A stretch of DNA of 64,000 nt from positions 316,377,541 to 316,441,540 of the forward strand of contig NC_081405.1 in NCBI RefSeq assembly GCF_030272615.1. Reading direction: 5' to 3'. The stretch's first letter is position 1. The number at the start of each line of letters is the position of its first letter. A program made the position numbers and the translations under genes. Below are positions 25,905 to 38,055 of the stretch, in pieces. Below the pieces are notes generated by a model, which saw only the letters and a list, made by a program, of their open reading frames with translations, was not told where the DNA came from and ran no database searches. The DNA comes from Cryptomeria japonica (taxonomy: Eukaryota > Streptophyta > Pinopsida > Cupressales > Cupressaceae).

Positions 25905-26679
25905 TGTATATGGTGAAAATGGATAACAATAATAACAAAATTGAAAGGCGAAATGAATCCAACCATAAAAACCCTAGCCTTACAACAACAAAGATCCACC
26001 ATAACATATGAAGATTACCTAAGACAATGTAAATGAAACAAAATCACAAAGATTATACCATCACATGTCCAATAGGGTTTTGAATCTCCATTCTTCCTAT
26101 CTCCATTGATCTTGCTTGATATATTTGCTCTCAAATTTTATGTGCACAAGAGCTCAACAAAGAATGGAATGTGGTTGCAAGTAGGATCGTAATGTAGTCA
26201 ATTGCATAAAAGATCATTAGGGCATTAGGGTTTGATAATGAAGGAGGCATCTCCTTAAATAGAAGACATAATAAAAAATGGAGGGATAAGATTGAGAGGT
26301 GTAAAAAGGAGGTCGGCTATGATTAGAGGGTAGGTAGAAGAAATAATAAAATAATGAAAGAGGTAGGTAGTGTAGGAATTAAGAGATGAATGACATGTGT
26401 CATGTGAAGAAAAGGCTAATGAATTAATTAAATAAATAAAGATTTATTTAATTAATAGAAGAAATGGGATAATTAAATAAATAAAATATTTATTTGATTT
26501 AGGAAAAGGATAATTTAAATAAATAAATGTATTTATTTAAATGAGAAATAAGGCCAGAAGAGGATAAATGAATTAATTAAATAAATAAAGATTTATTTAA
26601 TTAATAGAAGAATTAGGCTTAGATAATTAAATAAATGAAATATTTATTTAATTAGACATGACAATTTTAGGTGTCTACA
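25905..26679 (-). repeat. Right (5') LTR of inner element, 775 bp
   Basis: Same length and TG...CA ends as the left LTR. Begins TGTATATG and ends GTGTCTACA, followed by the ACTAT target duplication at 26680-26684. The element's sense promoter should lie here. Confidence 0.95.
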
Positions 26680-26684
26680 ACTAT
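26680..26684. other. Target-site duplication of inner element, right copy (ACTAT)
   Basis: Second ACTAT copy. Joining 26684 directly to 10503 restores an open reading frame across the site. Confidence 0.95.
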
Positions 26685-29600
26685 TTCTTCATTCTTGACC
26701 GTTGATTCCTCTTTCTCTTGTCTACACTCTACTTTTGTTTGTTTAGTGTCTGCTTCATGTAATGTTAAAGGCGATGTCTTTTTCGAGCACTTAGACTTAG
26801 AAACATGTTTTTGGTCTGATGTCTTTTTAGGATTGTATCCCAGTCCAACCTTGTCATGTGTGGATTTGGTTTGTAGTTGAATTGGTTCAGTAATACCTTT
26901 TTGTTTGCCCAAAGGACCACTACCTGAGTACCCCATGCACTAAATCATTTTGTAACCATGACCATATTGGTTTGAGGAAATCTCGCAATGTCATACCGCC
27001 TCATTTGGACTATCTTCCTTAAAGAGCTAGTTAAGCACATCATCCTCTTCTATTTCATCCGCCAAGGAGGTAGAAGACTGTATAAAGAGACCATCATATA
27101 TAGTATTCAGAGCTGAAGTTTGTGTTCTCATAGCCTTTGATGGCTTGCCCAACTATTTTGGTGATGGAGGGAGAGAAACTAATGATAGTACGGGTTCTAT
27201 CTTGTAGCCATCCATGTCAGTATCTGTAATCTTCTATCTCTTTCCGAAGTCTTTCATCAATGTTTTTGGATCTTCATTTGGAGAGGCTGCCCTATTATGA
27301 GGCATGAAAGTATCTGCACCTTCTGTCAATGCATTACAAATGACATTTGTATTAGTAGGAATACTGACTTCAGCTCCGTTATAAGGAAATTTTAAGCATT
27401 GGTGATATGTTGACGGTACTGCCTTCATTTCATGAATCCATGGCCTGCCCAATAAAATATTGTATGACAATGGAATATAGAGAACCTGGAAAAGGACATC
27501 TCTCTCTACTAGTCCTAGTCTAATTGGTAATGATACCAGACCTTTGGAGGTCCTCTCTTCTTCATCATAGGCTTTAATTGTTATTTTCTTGCCTGGATCA
27601 ATGACATTTTTAGATAATCCTAGTTGTGTAAGCAGATGATAAGTACATATATTCAACTTTGTGCCTCCATCTATCAAAACATGTTTGACTGTGTGTTTGT
27701 GGATCATGGCTTCAATATGCAATGGTTGGTTATGTGGATGATTTAACGAATTGTCATCCTCTTTAGAGAAGGTCAAATAGTGAGGTGAAGTCAGATGACC
27801 CACCATAGACTAAAACTGATCAATGTCTAAATCTTTTGGAATGTTGGTAGTGAGCAATGCTTTGTCTAAGATTTCCTTGTGAGCATATGAGAGTTGTAGC
27901 AATTCAAAAATTGAAATTTGAGCATTTGTCCTTTTTAATTGTTCAACCACACTATATCCAGTGGATGATAATGAGGTTAATCTTTTAAATTTGTCCAAGG
28001 TTGATTCCTTTTGTTTGTTTGGCAAGGCTGTTGGATTTGATGTTTCTTGAGCCGGGTTGGAAGAACTAGTTCCTTGGAGGGTAACTTTCTTTTGAGATCA
28101 GGTCAGAGCTCTTGCATATCATGATTTATTTGGTTTATCTTGAACTATAATCACACTACAATATTCTAAGTGTGAAGGCTCAATCATGTTGATAACGTTG
28201 TCCTAGATGGCATGAGTATAATTTACCTTGGCACCCCCTTTGGTCTTTGAGGAATCACCTTGTTCGTAAGTAGGCAAAGGGTCTTTAAATGTTTTATGAT
28301 CAGCATTGTTTGGATGATTCCCAACAACAACTTTACCAGTGTCTATGAGATCTTGAATCTCATGTTTTAGCTTCATGCAATTGTTTATGTTATGACCCTT
28401 ATTCCGATGGAAGTCACAATATTCATTTTCTCTCCAACATCTTGGTTTGACATTCGGATCATATGGTCTGGAGCTATCTGTTAGTGTTATCAAGTTGTTT
28501 GCCAATAGAGTTTTGAAAGCAGATTCATATGATTCTTCAAAAGGAGTAAAATCATGCTTAGGTTTGGAAAGCCAAAGCTTTTCTTTGAACCATTCCTTTG
28601 TTTTCTTTGGTGAATTCTCTATTGCAATCTCAGAAGCTTTAAGTGCCTGTGTACCACTAACCAAGTTGAATATTGTAGATTTTGAGTTGGTTTTGACAAT
28701 GTCTACTACTCCATCACTAACAACATTCTTGTTGTTGTCTTTGGCAAATTTCCAATACTTGTACTTCTCTTTAGAGCTAGATCCTGTTTGTGTTTCTTTC
28801 CAAGGTGTGATATCCCCTTCTTTATGAGCACATCTTCCATTTAAATGGAATTATCTACCATTTTGTTAAATGATGGGTGTACTTGCATTTGTATGCTATA
28901 TTTCAGTTCGGGGACCAAGTTATTGACAAATATATCCATTTTCTCAGTCTGGAATAGGTCATGGGTACCTAGAGAACATGCTTCTCCAGAGTTGGAGAAA
29001 AGTAAGAAGAGGTTCCCCTGTTTTTTGTTGAGTATTACAAAGATCGATCATAGTCACAGGATGTCGAATGTTGTATGAGTATTGTTGTAAAAATAGTTGG
29101 ATTAGTTCTTCAAATGTTTTTATTCCTTTGGGTAGACTTGAGAACCATTCCATTGCTTGACCCCCTAAACTCCTTGGGAAGAGATGCATGAGGTATGTTT
29201 GATCGTGCATGAATTTCATACAAGCAACACTAAATTCCCTAACATGATCTTGAGGATCTGAGGTACCATCATATTTGTTAAATTTTGGGATTTCCACTCA
29301 TGAATGAAATGGAGGCATGTGTAGATTTTTGTCAAATGGAAAGGGACATATTGTTTCCAGAGAATATTGTTTCGAGGACTTGTCCTTATTCTTCAATTCT
29401 ATGACCTCCATCTGCAAAGCTAGTAACTATTTGTGTACCATGAGTATAGGTGAGTCTTCCCTTTTAGTAACAAGTGTCTGAACATCATATCCAATAGGAA
29501 GTTTGGCACCTTGTTTTGTTAGTTCTAAGAAATAGTCTTCCTTCTCTTGGGCCATGATAGTTTTCATCATTTTTCTAAAGTCTTTGTCTTTTTGATAGTC

Positions 29601-29879
29601 AAGGATTTCTTTTTCAGGAGGTTCAGCGTCTTCGTCAATCTCACTTGATGACGAGGAGTCATTATGATTTTCGGGAATATTACGGTCATTTTTGTTTCCA
29701 TCATTGTATTATGTCTCATGTATAGTGGGAGATTTTGGTTCATCAAAAATTGGTTCACCTGATGACGATGGCATGTCAGTGAGTGGATCCTTCACGTAGA
29801 ATGGATTATCTTGATAGGTGAAGGTTTGTTCTTTGCCTTTGGCTTGTTTCTTATGAGAACTCCTAGTTTGAATAGGCAT
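26685..29879 (-). pseudogene. Gag, protease and G-patch of outer element (upstream half of split polyprotein)
   Basis: Probable start ATG at 29879. Gag core with MHLFPRSLGGQAMEWFSSLP (about 29180), zinc-type motif YCDFHRNKGHNINNC (about 28420), protease strand VLIDGGTKLNIC (about 27680) with ILLGRPWI (about 27440), and G-patch CMGYSGSGPLGKQKG (about 26930). From 29297 to the break everything is in one frame, interrupted by stops such as those near 29700, 28958, 28203 and 26937. The inner element interrupts it right after the G-patch, and the frame continues at 10503. Confidence 0.9.
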
Positions 29880-30269
29880 CTTTATGGATTTGTGTGACCT
29901 AAATGTGTTTGTGATGCAGAGGTCAAGATAAATTTCAGAGCTAGTTGTTCTACTTAAAGTATTGTTTAGGAGAAAACTGAGATTTAGTCTAATTTCAGGA
30001 ATGATCTATCCTATCTAAGACGTTATCTAGGTTGATTCTCAGTGTAGTGTAAGATTCAATCTGGTTTCAAGAATGATCTATCCTGTATAAGACATTATCT
30101 AAGTGACTAAAATTTGATAGGTAGTTAATTGAAGTAGCTGAAAGGTGATCGACCAAATCGTGCAACGCAAATGGCAGAGGTACACTGTCTTGATCTGTCT
30201 ATGCTCAGGAAAATGATAACTAGTATTATGTTTGTTGTAAGCCATTTTTAGGCAAGTTTGACTATTCTG

Positions 30270-30570
30270 ATCTGACAAAACCAGAGACTCATACGATAGG
30301 ATTTTCTGGACCGAACGACAATTTAGCAGCTACAGGACGATAATAGTTTTGTTTTGTATTAGTTACTACCTTGTACCATACAACAAATGGGTATGTGCAG
30401 GACAACAAAAGACTTAGAGCAGTTCTGTTTCATACGACACATGATATAAAGCTAGATGACAGAATAAAATGACTCGTACGACACAGGATTGAGTGTAGGA
30501 TGACAAAATAGAAGATTCGCATGACACAGGATGTGATAAAGGATGATGAGTTATTAGACTTGTACGACTA
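30270..30570 (-). repeat. Motif array upstream of gag, outer element
   Basis: Repeated words such as CATACGATAGGAT, CGTACGACACAGGAT and AGGATGACAAAA at about 21-22 bp spacing, about 400 bp upstream of the gag ATG. They match the reverse complement of words at 2040-2260. Confidence 0.65.
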
Positions 30571-31309
30571 TTCATAGGACAAAGCCTAGAAATTTTTGAG
30601 ATTTTCTGATTTTTTGGAGATGAACCGTGTAGCTTCTAATTTTAAATTGGATTTAGTCAGGGATCTGTTTAGTGTTTCGAGGTATAAACTCAATTAAGAG
30701 GTCTCCCAGCCTTGAAAACCAAGGTTTAATATACCTGAAGGTACGGATGAGAGATATTCCCGAGCACTGCCGTTGACTTTATTTTCATCAAATCACGTTT
30801 ATTTTATAGTGGGTTGGAGTACTTGGCATCTAGCCATTCCCACTTAGGTCATTCCCCTCACAACGGCTATAATGGCTTTAAGAGTTTTTCAACCCCTTAG
30901 GAGGGCAGGCCTACTAAAGATGTACAAATCTCAAACAAAGAAAAAGCTTCAAGAGTCAGGATTTCTGATTGTCTAGAAAAAGACAAGAGCATACTCTCCT
31001 ACCTCTTAGAATCTTCTAAACGCACAAAAGACAGATTTGTTCTTTAACTAGATAGCAAGTTAGGTTCCTAAAAATGAATTTAAATAATACACGATGTTTA
31101 GTCGATTCTCCTCGGGCAACCTGCAAAGACAACGAATCAATAGTCATATTGTCTTTATGCGACAAGCATATTCTTTGACAAGCATTCTGCAATAACTAGT
31201 TAAGTTGTGAAAAACTCTGAGATAGACAAATAAACAGTCAAGGTCAATCATCAGAATAATCAATCAGGAATGAGAAAATTATGAAATTTGCCTCTTTTAC
31301 CAGAAAATA

Positions 31310-31460
31310 CAGAATCGTATGATAGATACTTGACTCGTACCAGACAGGATGCAGTATTGTACAAAAGAAGATTACTGATGATGTCTGCTCATATGATAGT
31401 GGATTTTCGCTTGTACGATAGAGGATCTACTCATATGATATAATATTTGCAATTCGTGCG
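31310..31460 (-). repeat. Motif array near primer-binding site, outer element
   Basis: Words such as CGTATGATAGATACTTGA, CTCGTACCAGACAGGAT and CTTGTACGATAGAGGAT recur at about 20-25 bp. The array ends about 140 bp from the primer-binding site. Confidence 0.6.
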
Positions 31461-31597
31461 AAACCTACAGTTTGTCGTTTCAACCTATAAAAATTGTCGA
31501 ACGAGATGTACGGACGAAAAACCGAAAAATTTGAAACCTGGAAAATAACAAAAAATAAAGCAATTAGTCTTGGAGATCGAAAAAAATGTAGTCTTCA

Positions 31598-31616
31598 GGC
31601 TCCACGGTGGGTGCCA
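31598..31616 (-). other. Primer-binding site of outer element (tRNA-Lys type)
   Basis: Four bases from the 5' LTR, the element strand reads TGGCACCCACCGTGGAGCC. Against the plant tRNA-Lys 3'-end complement as I remember it, only two G-to-A differences are present. Confidence 0.75.
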
Positions 31617-31620
31617 GAGA

Positions 31621-32745
31621 TGTGTGTGTGAAAAAGTGAACATGTAGCTGCAAGCACAACACTTCAATTAAGTCATTATATGCATGGTTAGTAATCAATA
31701 ATCAATAAGAAATAAACCATAGAAAAGCGACTAATTGCCTTCCAAAAGATGCGAGTATAAGATTTCTCTCATATTTTTATAAGCAATACTAGTGACTAGA
31801 CTACACCCAGATGAAGGATTTAATCTATATGATATTAAGCTATATGGATGCAAGGTGGATGAATAATTCAAGCAATAATAATCAATTCAAGCAATAATGG
31901 ATGCAAATAATCTAAAAAAGCACAATAATCTTCAATGACTCAAGAGCAAAATTAGCATGATAATAATCTCCAAGCGTGCTCTCAAAAATCTCTGGGGTGA
32001 ATTGGAATGAGAGCTGAAGACTAAATTTATAGAAAATCACAAGAGAAAAATCTTAATTTAGGATTAATTGAAAATAATTGAGAAATCAGATTCAGTTAAC
32101 CTTGAGATAGATTCCAATTATAATTTAATTTAAATGCATTCAAATTAGAAGTCCAAGTTGCATTGGAAAATAATAATAAATTAATTCCATGCATATAGGA
32201 TAAAAATAGACAATTCTTTAATTTATTCAAGAAAAGGGGCTTTTCAATGCAACTGGACTTCTTTTTCTGAAAAGCTTTGAGTTCCAATTTTAGAGAATAA
32301 TTCAATAATTCAATTAAATTGCTTTTCTGATTTCAAGTTCTAAATTTAGAAAAAGAAATAATATCTCAAGTTTGATTTCTCTCTTAATTCAATTCTTTTT
32401 TATGTTTTATTTTCAATTCAACTCTTTTTAATAAATTAATTCATCTTTTGTAATAAATTAATCCTTTTTGCATGATTGAATGGCAAATTTATTAATTAAT
32501 TAAATATGCAAGGATATTTAATAAATTCAAATGGGATAATTGATCAAAATGATATTCTTGGAAATGATTTGATTAAAAAAATAAATATTTAATTAATATT
32601 GAGTAGTTGATTTGCCATTTGTTTTTTGATAATTGAAGAATTAATAATATGCTCAAGATTGATTTAATTGTCTTTGGTAAGGACCTTGGTGATCTTGTCG
32701 AGATTAGGGGCCCATGGTTTAGATGACCAATTTTAGGATATTACA
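31621..32745 (-). repeat. Right (5') LTR of outer element, about 1,125 bp
   Basis: Starts TGTGTGTGTG next to the primer-binding site and ends TATTACA. Its right 677 bp match the visible left LTR. The start is inferred from the primer-binding site position and the TG dinucleotide. Confidence 0.88.
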
Positions 32746-33200
32746 CAATATACAATGGTTGTATTTAAATGAATATTTTACCATCAAATACTCTAGCTAT
32801 CATATCGTTTTGATTTTATAATCTAAAAAATTCCATAACAAAATCTTAATATTGTAGAGAGATTTGAAAAAATATTCCTTCTTTAAGGTTTCTATACTTG
32901 AGGTTTTCAATCATCTAAGTTGTCTTTTTAAATGTTTCATTATCCTTATGTGAAATATACTCTACTCCAACACACTAAAAGTTTGTATATGAGATATTAT
33001 CAAAATTAGCTAAAAAAATTCAGGGGGATAGGATGCCTATGTATTTATAATCTATTCTAGATGATGAAGACATTTCCCCCCAAAAAAAATTGCTATAGTT
33101 AGATGCACCTTCATATCCAAAATAATATGAATGAAAAGATACAATTAATATTTTAAATATACATCAAATTATATTAGTAGCATCTATCCTAATAGGCTAG
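32746..33200. repeat. Dispersed repeat, copy 1 (invaded by outer element)
   Basis: CAATATACAATGGTTG and the following 400 bp match 42453-42860 with many changes and small gaps. The second copy is continuous across the point where the outer LTR ends here, so it shows the uninterrupted state. No coding content seen. Confidence 0.7.
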
Positions 33201-33792
33201 TATACAAAAATGAATAAAATTGAAATTTTTTGAATAAAATAATATTGTCAAGAAAATATTAAATTTTAGGTTCTAAAAGTAAAATTATAGATGTAACATA
33301 GATTTTTAGGTCTAATATGTAGTACGTAACAAACTCAAAAATACAATGATGTTTCAACTTCATGATTACATGTTAGTGCATAGAACTTGATTGTGGTTTA
33401 TAAGAAAATGTAAGCCACAATGACATTTAAATTTATTAGATTGTGAAATTCTCTTTAAAACTTATTTTATTTTTTTAACAAAAAATATTGTAAACAACAA
33501 TATCGTTTTAACTTCCAAAATCATATGTTGTTCTCTAAAACTTACTTTTAATTTCAAAAAAACCATAAACTATAATGACATGTGAACTTTTAGACTACAA
33601 TTTGGTCATTAGAATCCAACTATAGTGTGTAAAAACCTATAAATTGCAACAAGATCTAAACTTTATGGTCTACAAGCTAGTTCTAAATCCCAATTTTTGG
33701 TCAATTTAAACTATAATATTATTTTTACTCAATGAATTCAAAAGCTATAAGAAAATCTTCACAAAACCACCAAAATAAATTTCAAAAATAAT
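33201..33792. other. AT-rich sequence, nothing recognised
   Basis: AT-rich with short phrases such as AAACTATAATGACAT recurring. No ORF, RNA gene or terminal repeats seen. Confidence 0.5.
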
Positions 33793-33988
33793 GGGGGTGA
33801 CCCATGTAGTACAATGGTCAAAACACTTGCTTGGTGATATCACCACCAAGGTTCAAATCCCCGTTGGGCTGCTAGGCTCATAGGTTTAGTACTTTTGCTA
33901 GGTTAGTGTGCTCATGGATTTGAACTTTTATAGTGTTCGACACCTTAAAAAGTGCCCCTTACCAATCAAAAAAAATAAAAATGAAAAA
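33793..33988 (+). mobile_element. tRNA-derived SINE
   Basis: A tRNA-like head begins GGGGTGACCCATG. Box A is TAGTACAATGG at 33807-33817 and box B GGTTCAAATCC at 33850-33860, the usual RNA polymerase III internal promoter with about 33 bp between. An unrelated body follows, ending in CCAATCAAAAAAAATAAAA. Possible flanking CAAAAAT repeats are too short to be sure of the target duplication. It moves using LINE enzymes. Confidence 0.8.
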
Positions 33989-34509
33989 GGACCCAAAAAT
34001 TTGTAATCCTTATTAGGTATCAAAGTGATTACTGCATTTATTAGAATAGATTTCACTCATGAGGTTAGGGTTGTCAACAATGTGAATAAAATAGTTTAGC
34101 AACAAAATTATTGATAATCTTAAGCTACTAAAAACTAGTGGGTTTTATCTTATACACTTTGAGCTCAACTTAAGCTCGGGAGGGTAACCCTAGGATTATA
34201 GTTGAATGGGTATTGAAATATCTTATTATTAAAATTGATAATAGATGATCGCTAAACCCAACATATCTAGCTAGGCCTAGTAGTTGTCACTAGATTAAGA
34301 AAATTATATATCTTTAACATTTATTTAGCTAATAAGACATCTTGTATATTTGTGCAATCTAAAGTGAGTTCCATTGTTGAGTAGGAATAGTTTTCATTTT
34401 CCTTGTAAATGATGAAACTATGAGCACATAGGTTAGAACTAGACTATTATATATTTTATATTTAATAATTATGAGATAAGTAATAGTAAACATATAAACT
34501 ATTGATGTC
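33989..34509. other. Intergenic, nothing recognised
   Basis: No ORF or repeat boundary identified. Moderately AT-rich. Confidence 0.45.
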
Positions 34510-34975
34510 TAGGGGAGTTGCTTGTGATCACAATGGTAGGCTTGTCTCAATAGTGGCACTCCCACTAGGTACTCAAATAAACCACTTTGCTGAGGAAAAT
34601 GCGGCCTACATTGGGCTTCAACTTTCTATTCATGGAGGGCATAAAAAGGTTTGGTTAGAAATAGTGACTCTCTAAATATTATCAACTAACTGATTAAAAA
34701 GATGCCTCCTAGCTAGATAATCAAACATTTAATCCATGAGTGCCTTGATATAATTGCCAATTTGGACAAAATTCAAATTAAACATTTCTTTAGGGAAGGC
34801 AATATGCCTACGGATTACGTCACAAATCTTAGGGTGCTAAATGACGAAATCAAATGGTTGACGACTATAGAATCCTTCCCATTTTACTTGTGCAAACTAA
34901 TGCAAAAGGATGCCGAAAATATTGCCCAACGATCAAATATTAATTATGCCATCAATACTCATGAGTAAAGTCATT
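34510..34975 (+). pseudogene. RNase H domain fragment of a non-LTR retrotransposon
   Basis: Reading across small frame changes gives an RNase H-like fold of the plant LINE type: ACDHNGRLVSIVALPLGTQ, a NHFAEENAAYIGLQLSIHGG helix, then the conserved HFFREGNMPTDYVTN near 34780-34825, which matches the HVYREGNxxAD ending of these domains. RT and endonuclease are missing, so this is the 3' part of an ORF2. A similar domain also occurs in host-like RNase H fragments, but its position before ORFX (next entry) favours a retroelement. Confidence 0.65.
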
Positions 34976-35220
34976 TATAAAAATAAGGATACGACTCTAG
35001 ATTGCTCTTGCTTGTTTAATTTTTTATCCACTGGTTCGGATACGGTAATATTTTTGTGAACAATAAAAGTTGTAGAGGTTCTCTTTGTATGGGGGGAGAT
35101 AAGAACATAATGGAGCCATCTTCTTGCCAGAAGTGGGAACAAAACAAGGAACTATAGACTGAAATTGTTGATGGTGGTCTAGAGCGCTACCTCAGAAATT
35201 TGCACAGATAGGATGATAGA

Positions 35221-36296
35221 TTGATGGAAGATTTTGTGAATGGCTGGCATAAGGGCATTCTCAGCATGTATGGTTCCGGATTGAGAATTGACGAGCCTTT
35301 CATAGCAAAGATCACAAGTTTAAGTATGGAAGGAAAAAAGTTCTACAGAGAGAGGAAAGCCTCAGAGGAAGCTCTGTCGATCTTCTACAGGACAAATAGA
35401 GTGAAAGAAATAGAGTAAGGAAAATGCTCAATGGGGGCTACAATAGGAACAATCTCATGAATCTTTGGGAAGACATGGCCTTGATTGTAATGAGGTACAT
35501 CACTCTAGACAACCTCTATGCTAGCATTTTTTCCTATAATTTCACCATTTTAAATCATTTTAGGCATGATAGGAAAATTTCTTTGTCTTTTTATTTACTA
35601 TCCTTGCTTGAGAATAGTCTTTTAAATCATGTTTTTCATAAGGGGTTATTCCTTTTTATTATCGAATACACCAAAACGCACAAGGTTAAGCTTTCCCCTA
35701 TTTTAACAAACACTAAATACTTGGCTAGCCATGATGTGCATGTGGTTTTCAATACTAAGTTTTATGAGAAGGAGGTGGGTGAAGTGGCCATGGATTGTGA
35801 GGACCTCCATGTGTCTAATGACTCTGATTATCGGTCATCAAAGGATGAGGGCCCCCCACATAAAGCTACACCCAGTACTAATAGTAGCACAAAAAGAAAA
35901 CACCTTCCTAGACATGTAGCTAAAAATTTGAAAATCCCCCATTCTAAACCCCAAGACTTGGGCCTTCAAAGCCTGAAAAAGCATAAAACTAGGAAAGGGC
36001 TGGAGACAAAGGCTAAAGGGTTTGATTTCATGAAACTGGATATCCCACTTAATATGGACTTGGGAGAATATAAAAAGGAAGATATAGATTTTGAAGTGCT
36101 CTTGGCTGACTCTTCACCAACTAGGAGAAATGTTTTCACTAGGTGAACAGTGAAATTGCCATCTTAAAATGGGGCATTAATGATACAATCAACACCTCCA
36201 TAGAGAACCCTATGCCACACAAAATCGACAAGCTCCTGGGGATGACTAAAAAATTAATGGAAGATGTTAAGGTTATGAATACCGAGCTTGAGTCAA
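35221..36296 (+). pseudogene. Unknown ORF (ORFX), first part, downstream of RNase H
   Basis: Two frames joined by a shift near 35415 give about 360 codons: an N-terminal helical part with MEDFVNGWHKGILSMYGSG, a middle with LLSLLENSLLNHVFHKGLF, a basic Lys/Ser-rich stretch (35870-36010) and a C-terminal helical region. It continues after a 960-bp insertion at 37261. I do not recognise the family. The 3' end of a related unit occurs at 38108-38930 with a target duplication, which suggests ORFX belongs to a poly(A)-type retroelement. Confidence 0.5.
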
Positions 36297-37256
36297 GGGT
36301 AAAAGTATAAAGTTGTGTCACACTTTTATAAAGGAAATGGTTAATGCTAATTCAACTTTTTAAATTAAATCAATAGAAAATGAAATATATGTTTTAAATT
36401 TTGAAATGGTGTAAACTAATAAAATTTATATTATTTTGTCTATTTTATTTTTTTAATTTAAAAAAAAATTAAAAAATTATTTGAATGTATTTTTTTATAA
36501 AGTAAACACTAAAATTTAGTTTAATATTAAATGCTGAAATTGAATTTATACAAGCCACCAACCTTTATTTGGTAAATTTTACCTTTTTTTCTTCATTTTT
36601 TTGTTGTATATTGATAACTTGAAACTTTAGTGCATGGATATATTTTTAATTATTTTTTACAAATATATATTTTTCAATATATTTGAAAAGTTGTGTGTGC
36701 TGAAATATAACTCTTTCCAATTGCCACCACCTTTTTTCTTAATTATTTATCCAAATTTTAAAATAATTATTTAATCTTGAAATAGTTTCTTTTCTCTTTG
36801 CATGATATTTTTTTTCAAATTTTACGTATAAATTTTACTATTTTTCCTTGACAAGATAATCAAACTTATATTTTAGTGGTGATTACCTACATTCAATAAA
36901 AATAAAATAAAAAATAAAAAAACTAATTAAAATATTAAAAGATATATATTTTGGAAAATTCACTTATAGATCTATAAAAGGGTATTTTTACATTTTGAAA
37001 AGAATACTATTTATAAGAGTAGAAGTTGTTGAAACATCGGGTTTATTTTTATTTTGGTAATTAGACCGAAAGTGATATAAAATATACATTTAGTAGAAAT
37101 TTCCAATTGGAAAAGTTGTGGTCCATACATAACCTAGCTATAATGAATTTATATAGACCATATGTTTGACTAAAATTATTTTTTCATTAGAATTACTTAA
37201 ATTCACTTGTAGTGGTAAGTTTTCTTGAAACGTGACATAATTTTGTTATTTTACCC
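36297..37256. mobile_element. 960-bp non-autonomous TIR element in ORFX
   Basis: Ends are inverted: left GGGTAAAAGTATAAAGTTGT, and the right end on the other strand GGGTAAAATAACAAAATTAT, both followed by GTCAC; about 20 of 25 positions match. TCAA flanks both sides (36293-36296, 37257-37260). Excising the element and one TCAA restores an open ORFX frame reading ELESRIIHVEKCMEEV. The interior is AT-rich without an ORF. Superfamily not assigned. Confidence 0.82.
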
Positions 37257-37616
37257 TCAAGAATTATTCACGTGGAAAAATGTATGGAGGAAGTAAAGGA
37301 CAACCTTAGGAGACTGGTGGAAATAAGAAAAGATGCTATGAAGAATAGTGTTGAAGGCCTTAAAAGGGTTCATGAGAAAATAGCCATTCAAATAGCCCAG
37401 CAACTCAACAATAATCCTCCGTCAGTCACCAAGTCCAGTAAGAAGAGTTTTGAGATAAACACACAAGATGTGGATATATAGACTTCTACCAACTCCTCTA
37501 CTAGGACTAGAAGCAAGAACCAGGAGAGGAGGAGCTTGAGATTTATCATGGAGGAGCTAGAAGATATTAACAAGAATATAATTCAAAAAAATACCAAGTT
37601 CATGAAATCTCTTGGC
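37257..37616 (+). pseudogene. ORFX, C-terminal coiled-coil part
   Basis: Continues ORFX with a long charged helix (CMEEVKDNLRRLVEIRKDAM and onward), then TAG at about 37480 and a further stretch ending FMKSLG. The final residues and downstream T-rich 3' region resemble the end of 38426-38737 and its 3' region. Confidence 0.5.
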
Positions 37617-37805
37617 TAGCTTTTTATTTTTGCTTGTTGTTTTTCTTTGTTATTGTTATTTTTGTTAGGATCTGTGGGGTGTATCCCTTGTTTTTGTAGT
37701 CATTTTGCTGTTGTTTAGACTTTGGTTCGCTACTGGTTTTATTTTCTGCTGCTGGATTTGGGTTTCAAGTCCCTGTAAAACCCGTTTATCTTAATAAAAA
37801 ATATA
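37617..37805 (+). other. 3' tail of poly(A)-type retroelement
   Basis: T/G-rich untranslated sequence ending CTTAATAAAAAATATAT. The copy at 38740-38930 ends the same way (CCTTAATAAAAAAA). Possible diverged 15-bp flanking repeats start near 34485 and 37800, about 12 of 15 matching. Confidence 0.45.
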
Positions 37806-38055
37806 TTAAAGATTGATACAATAGCAAATATTTTAGACTTTTTTGACATTTATTGGGTTTCAAAAATTTGTGACCACTTAAGTAAAGAAAGTTGTTTTAT
37901 CAATTTGTATGATGTCTCTAGATAATCATTAGAAGATTTTATTTTTTGGTATGGTATAAATTTTGTATTGTTATATTTGAGACATTTTATTACCTTTCTT
38001 TTAGGAAAAATAAAAGAAAATTATATTAAAATATCTCTATTTAAAATATGTTATT

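Larger units (their letters stand above)
29880..31597 (-). other. 5' leader of outer element
   Basis: About 1.7 kb with no convincing ORF. It contains motif arrays at 30270-30570 and 31310-31460. The stretch 30750-30930 resembles 25030-25150 of the inner leader, showing common descent of the leaders. Confidence 0.7.
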
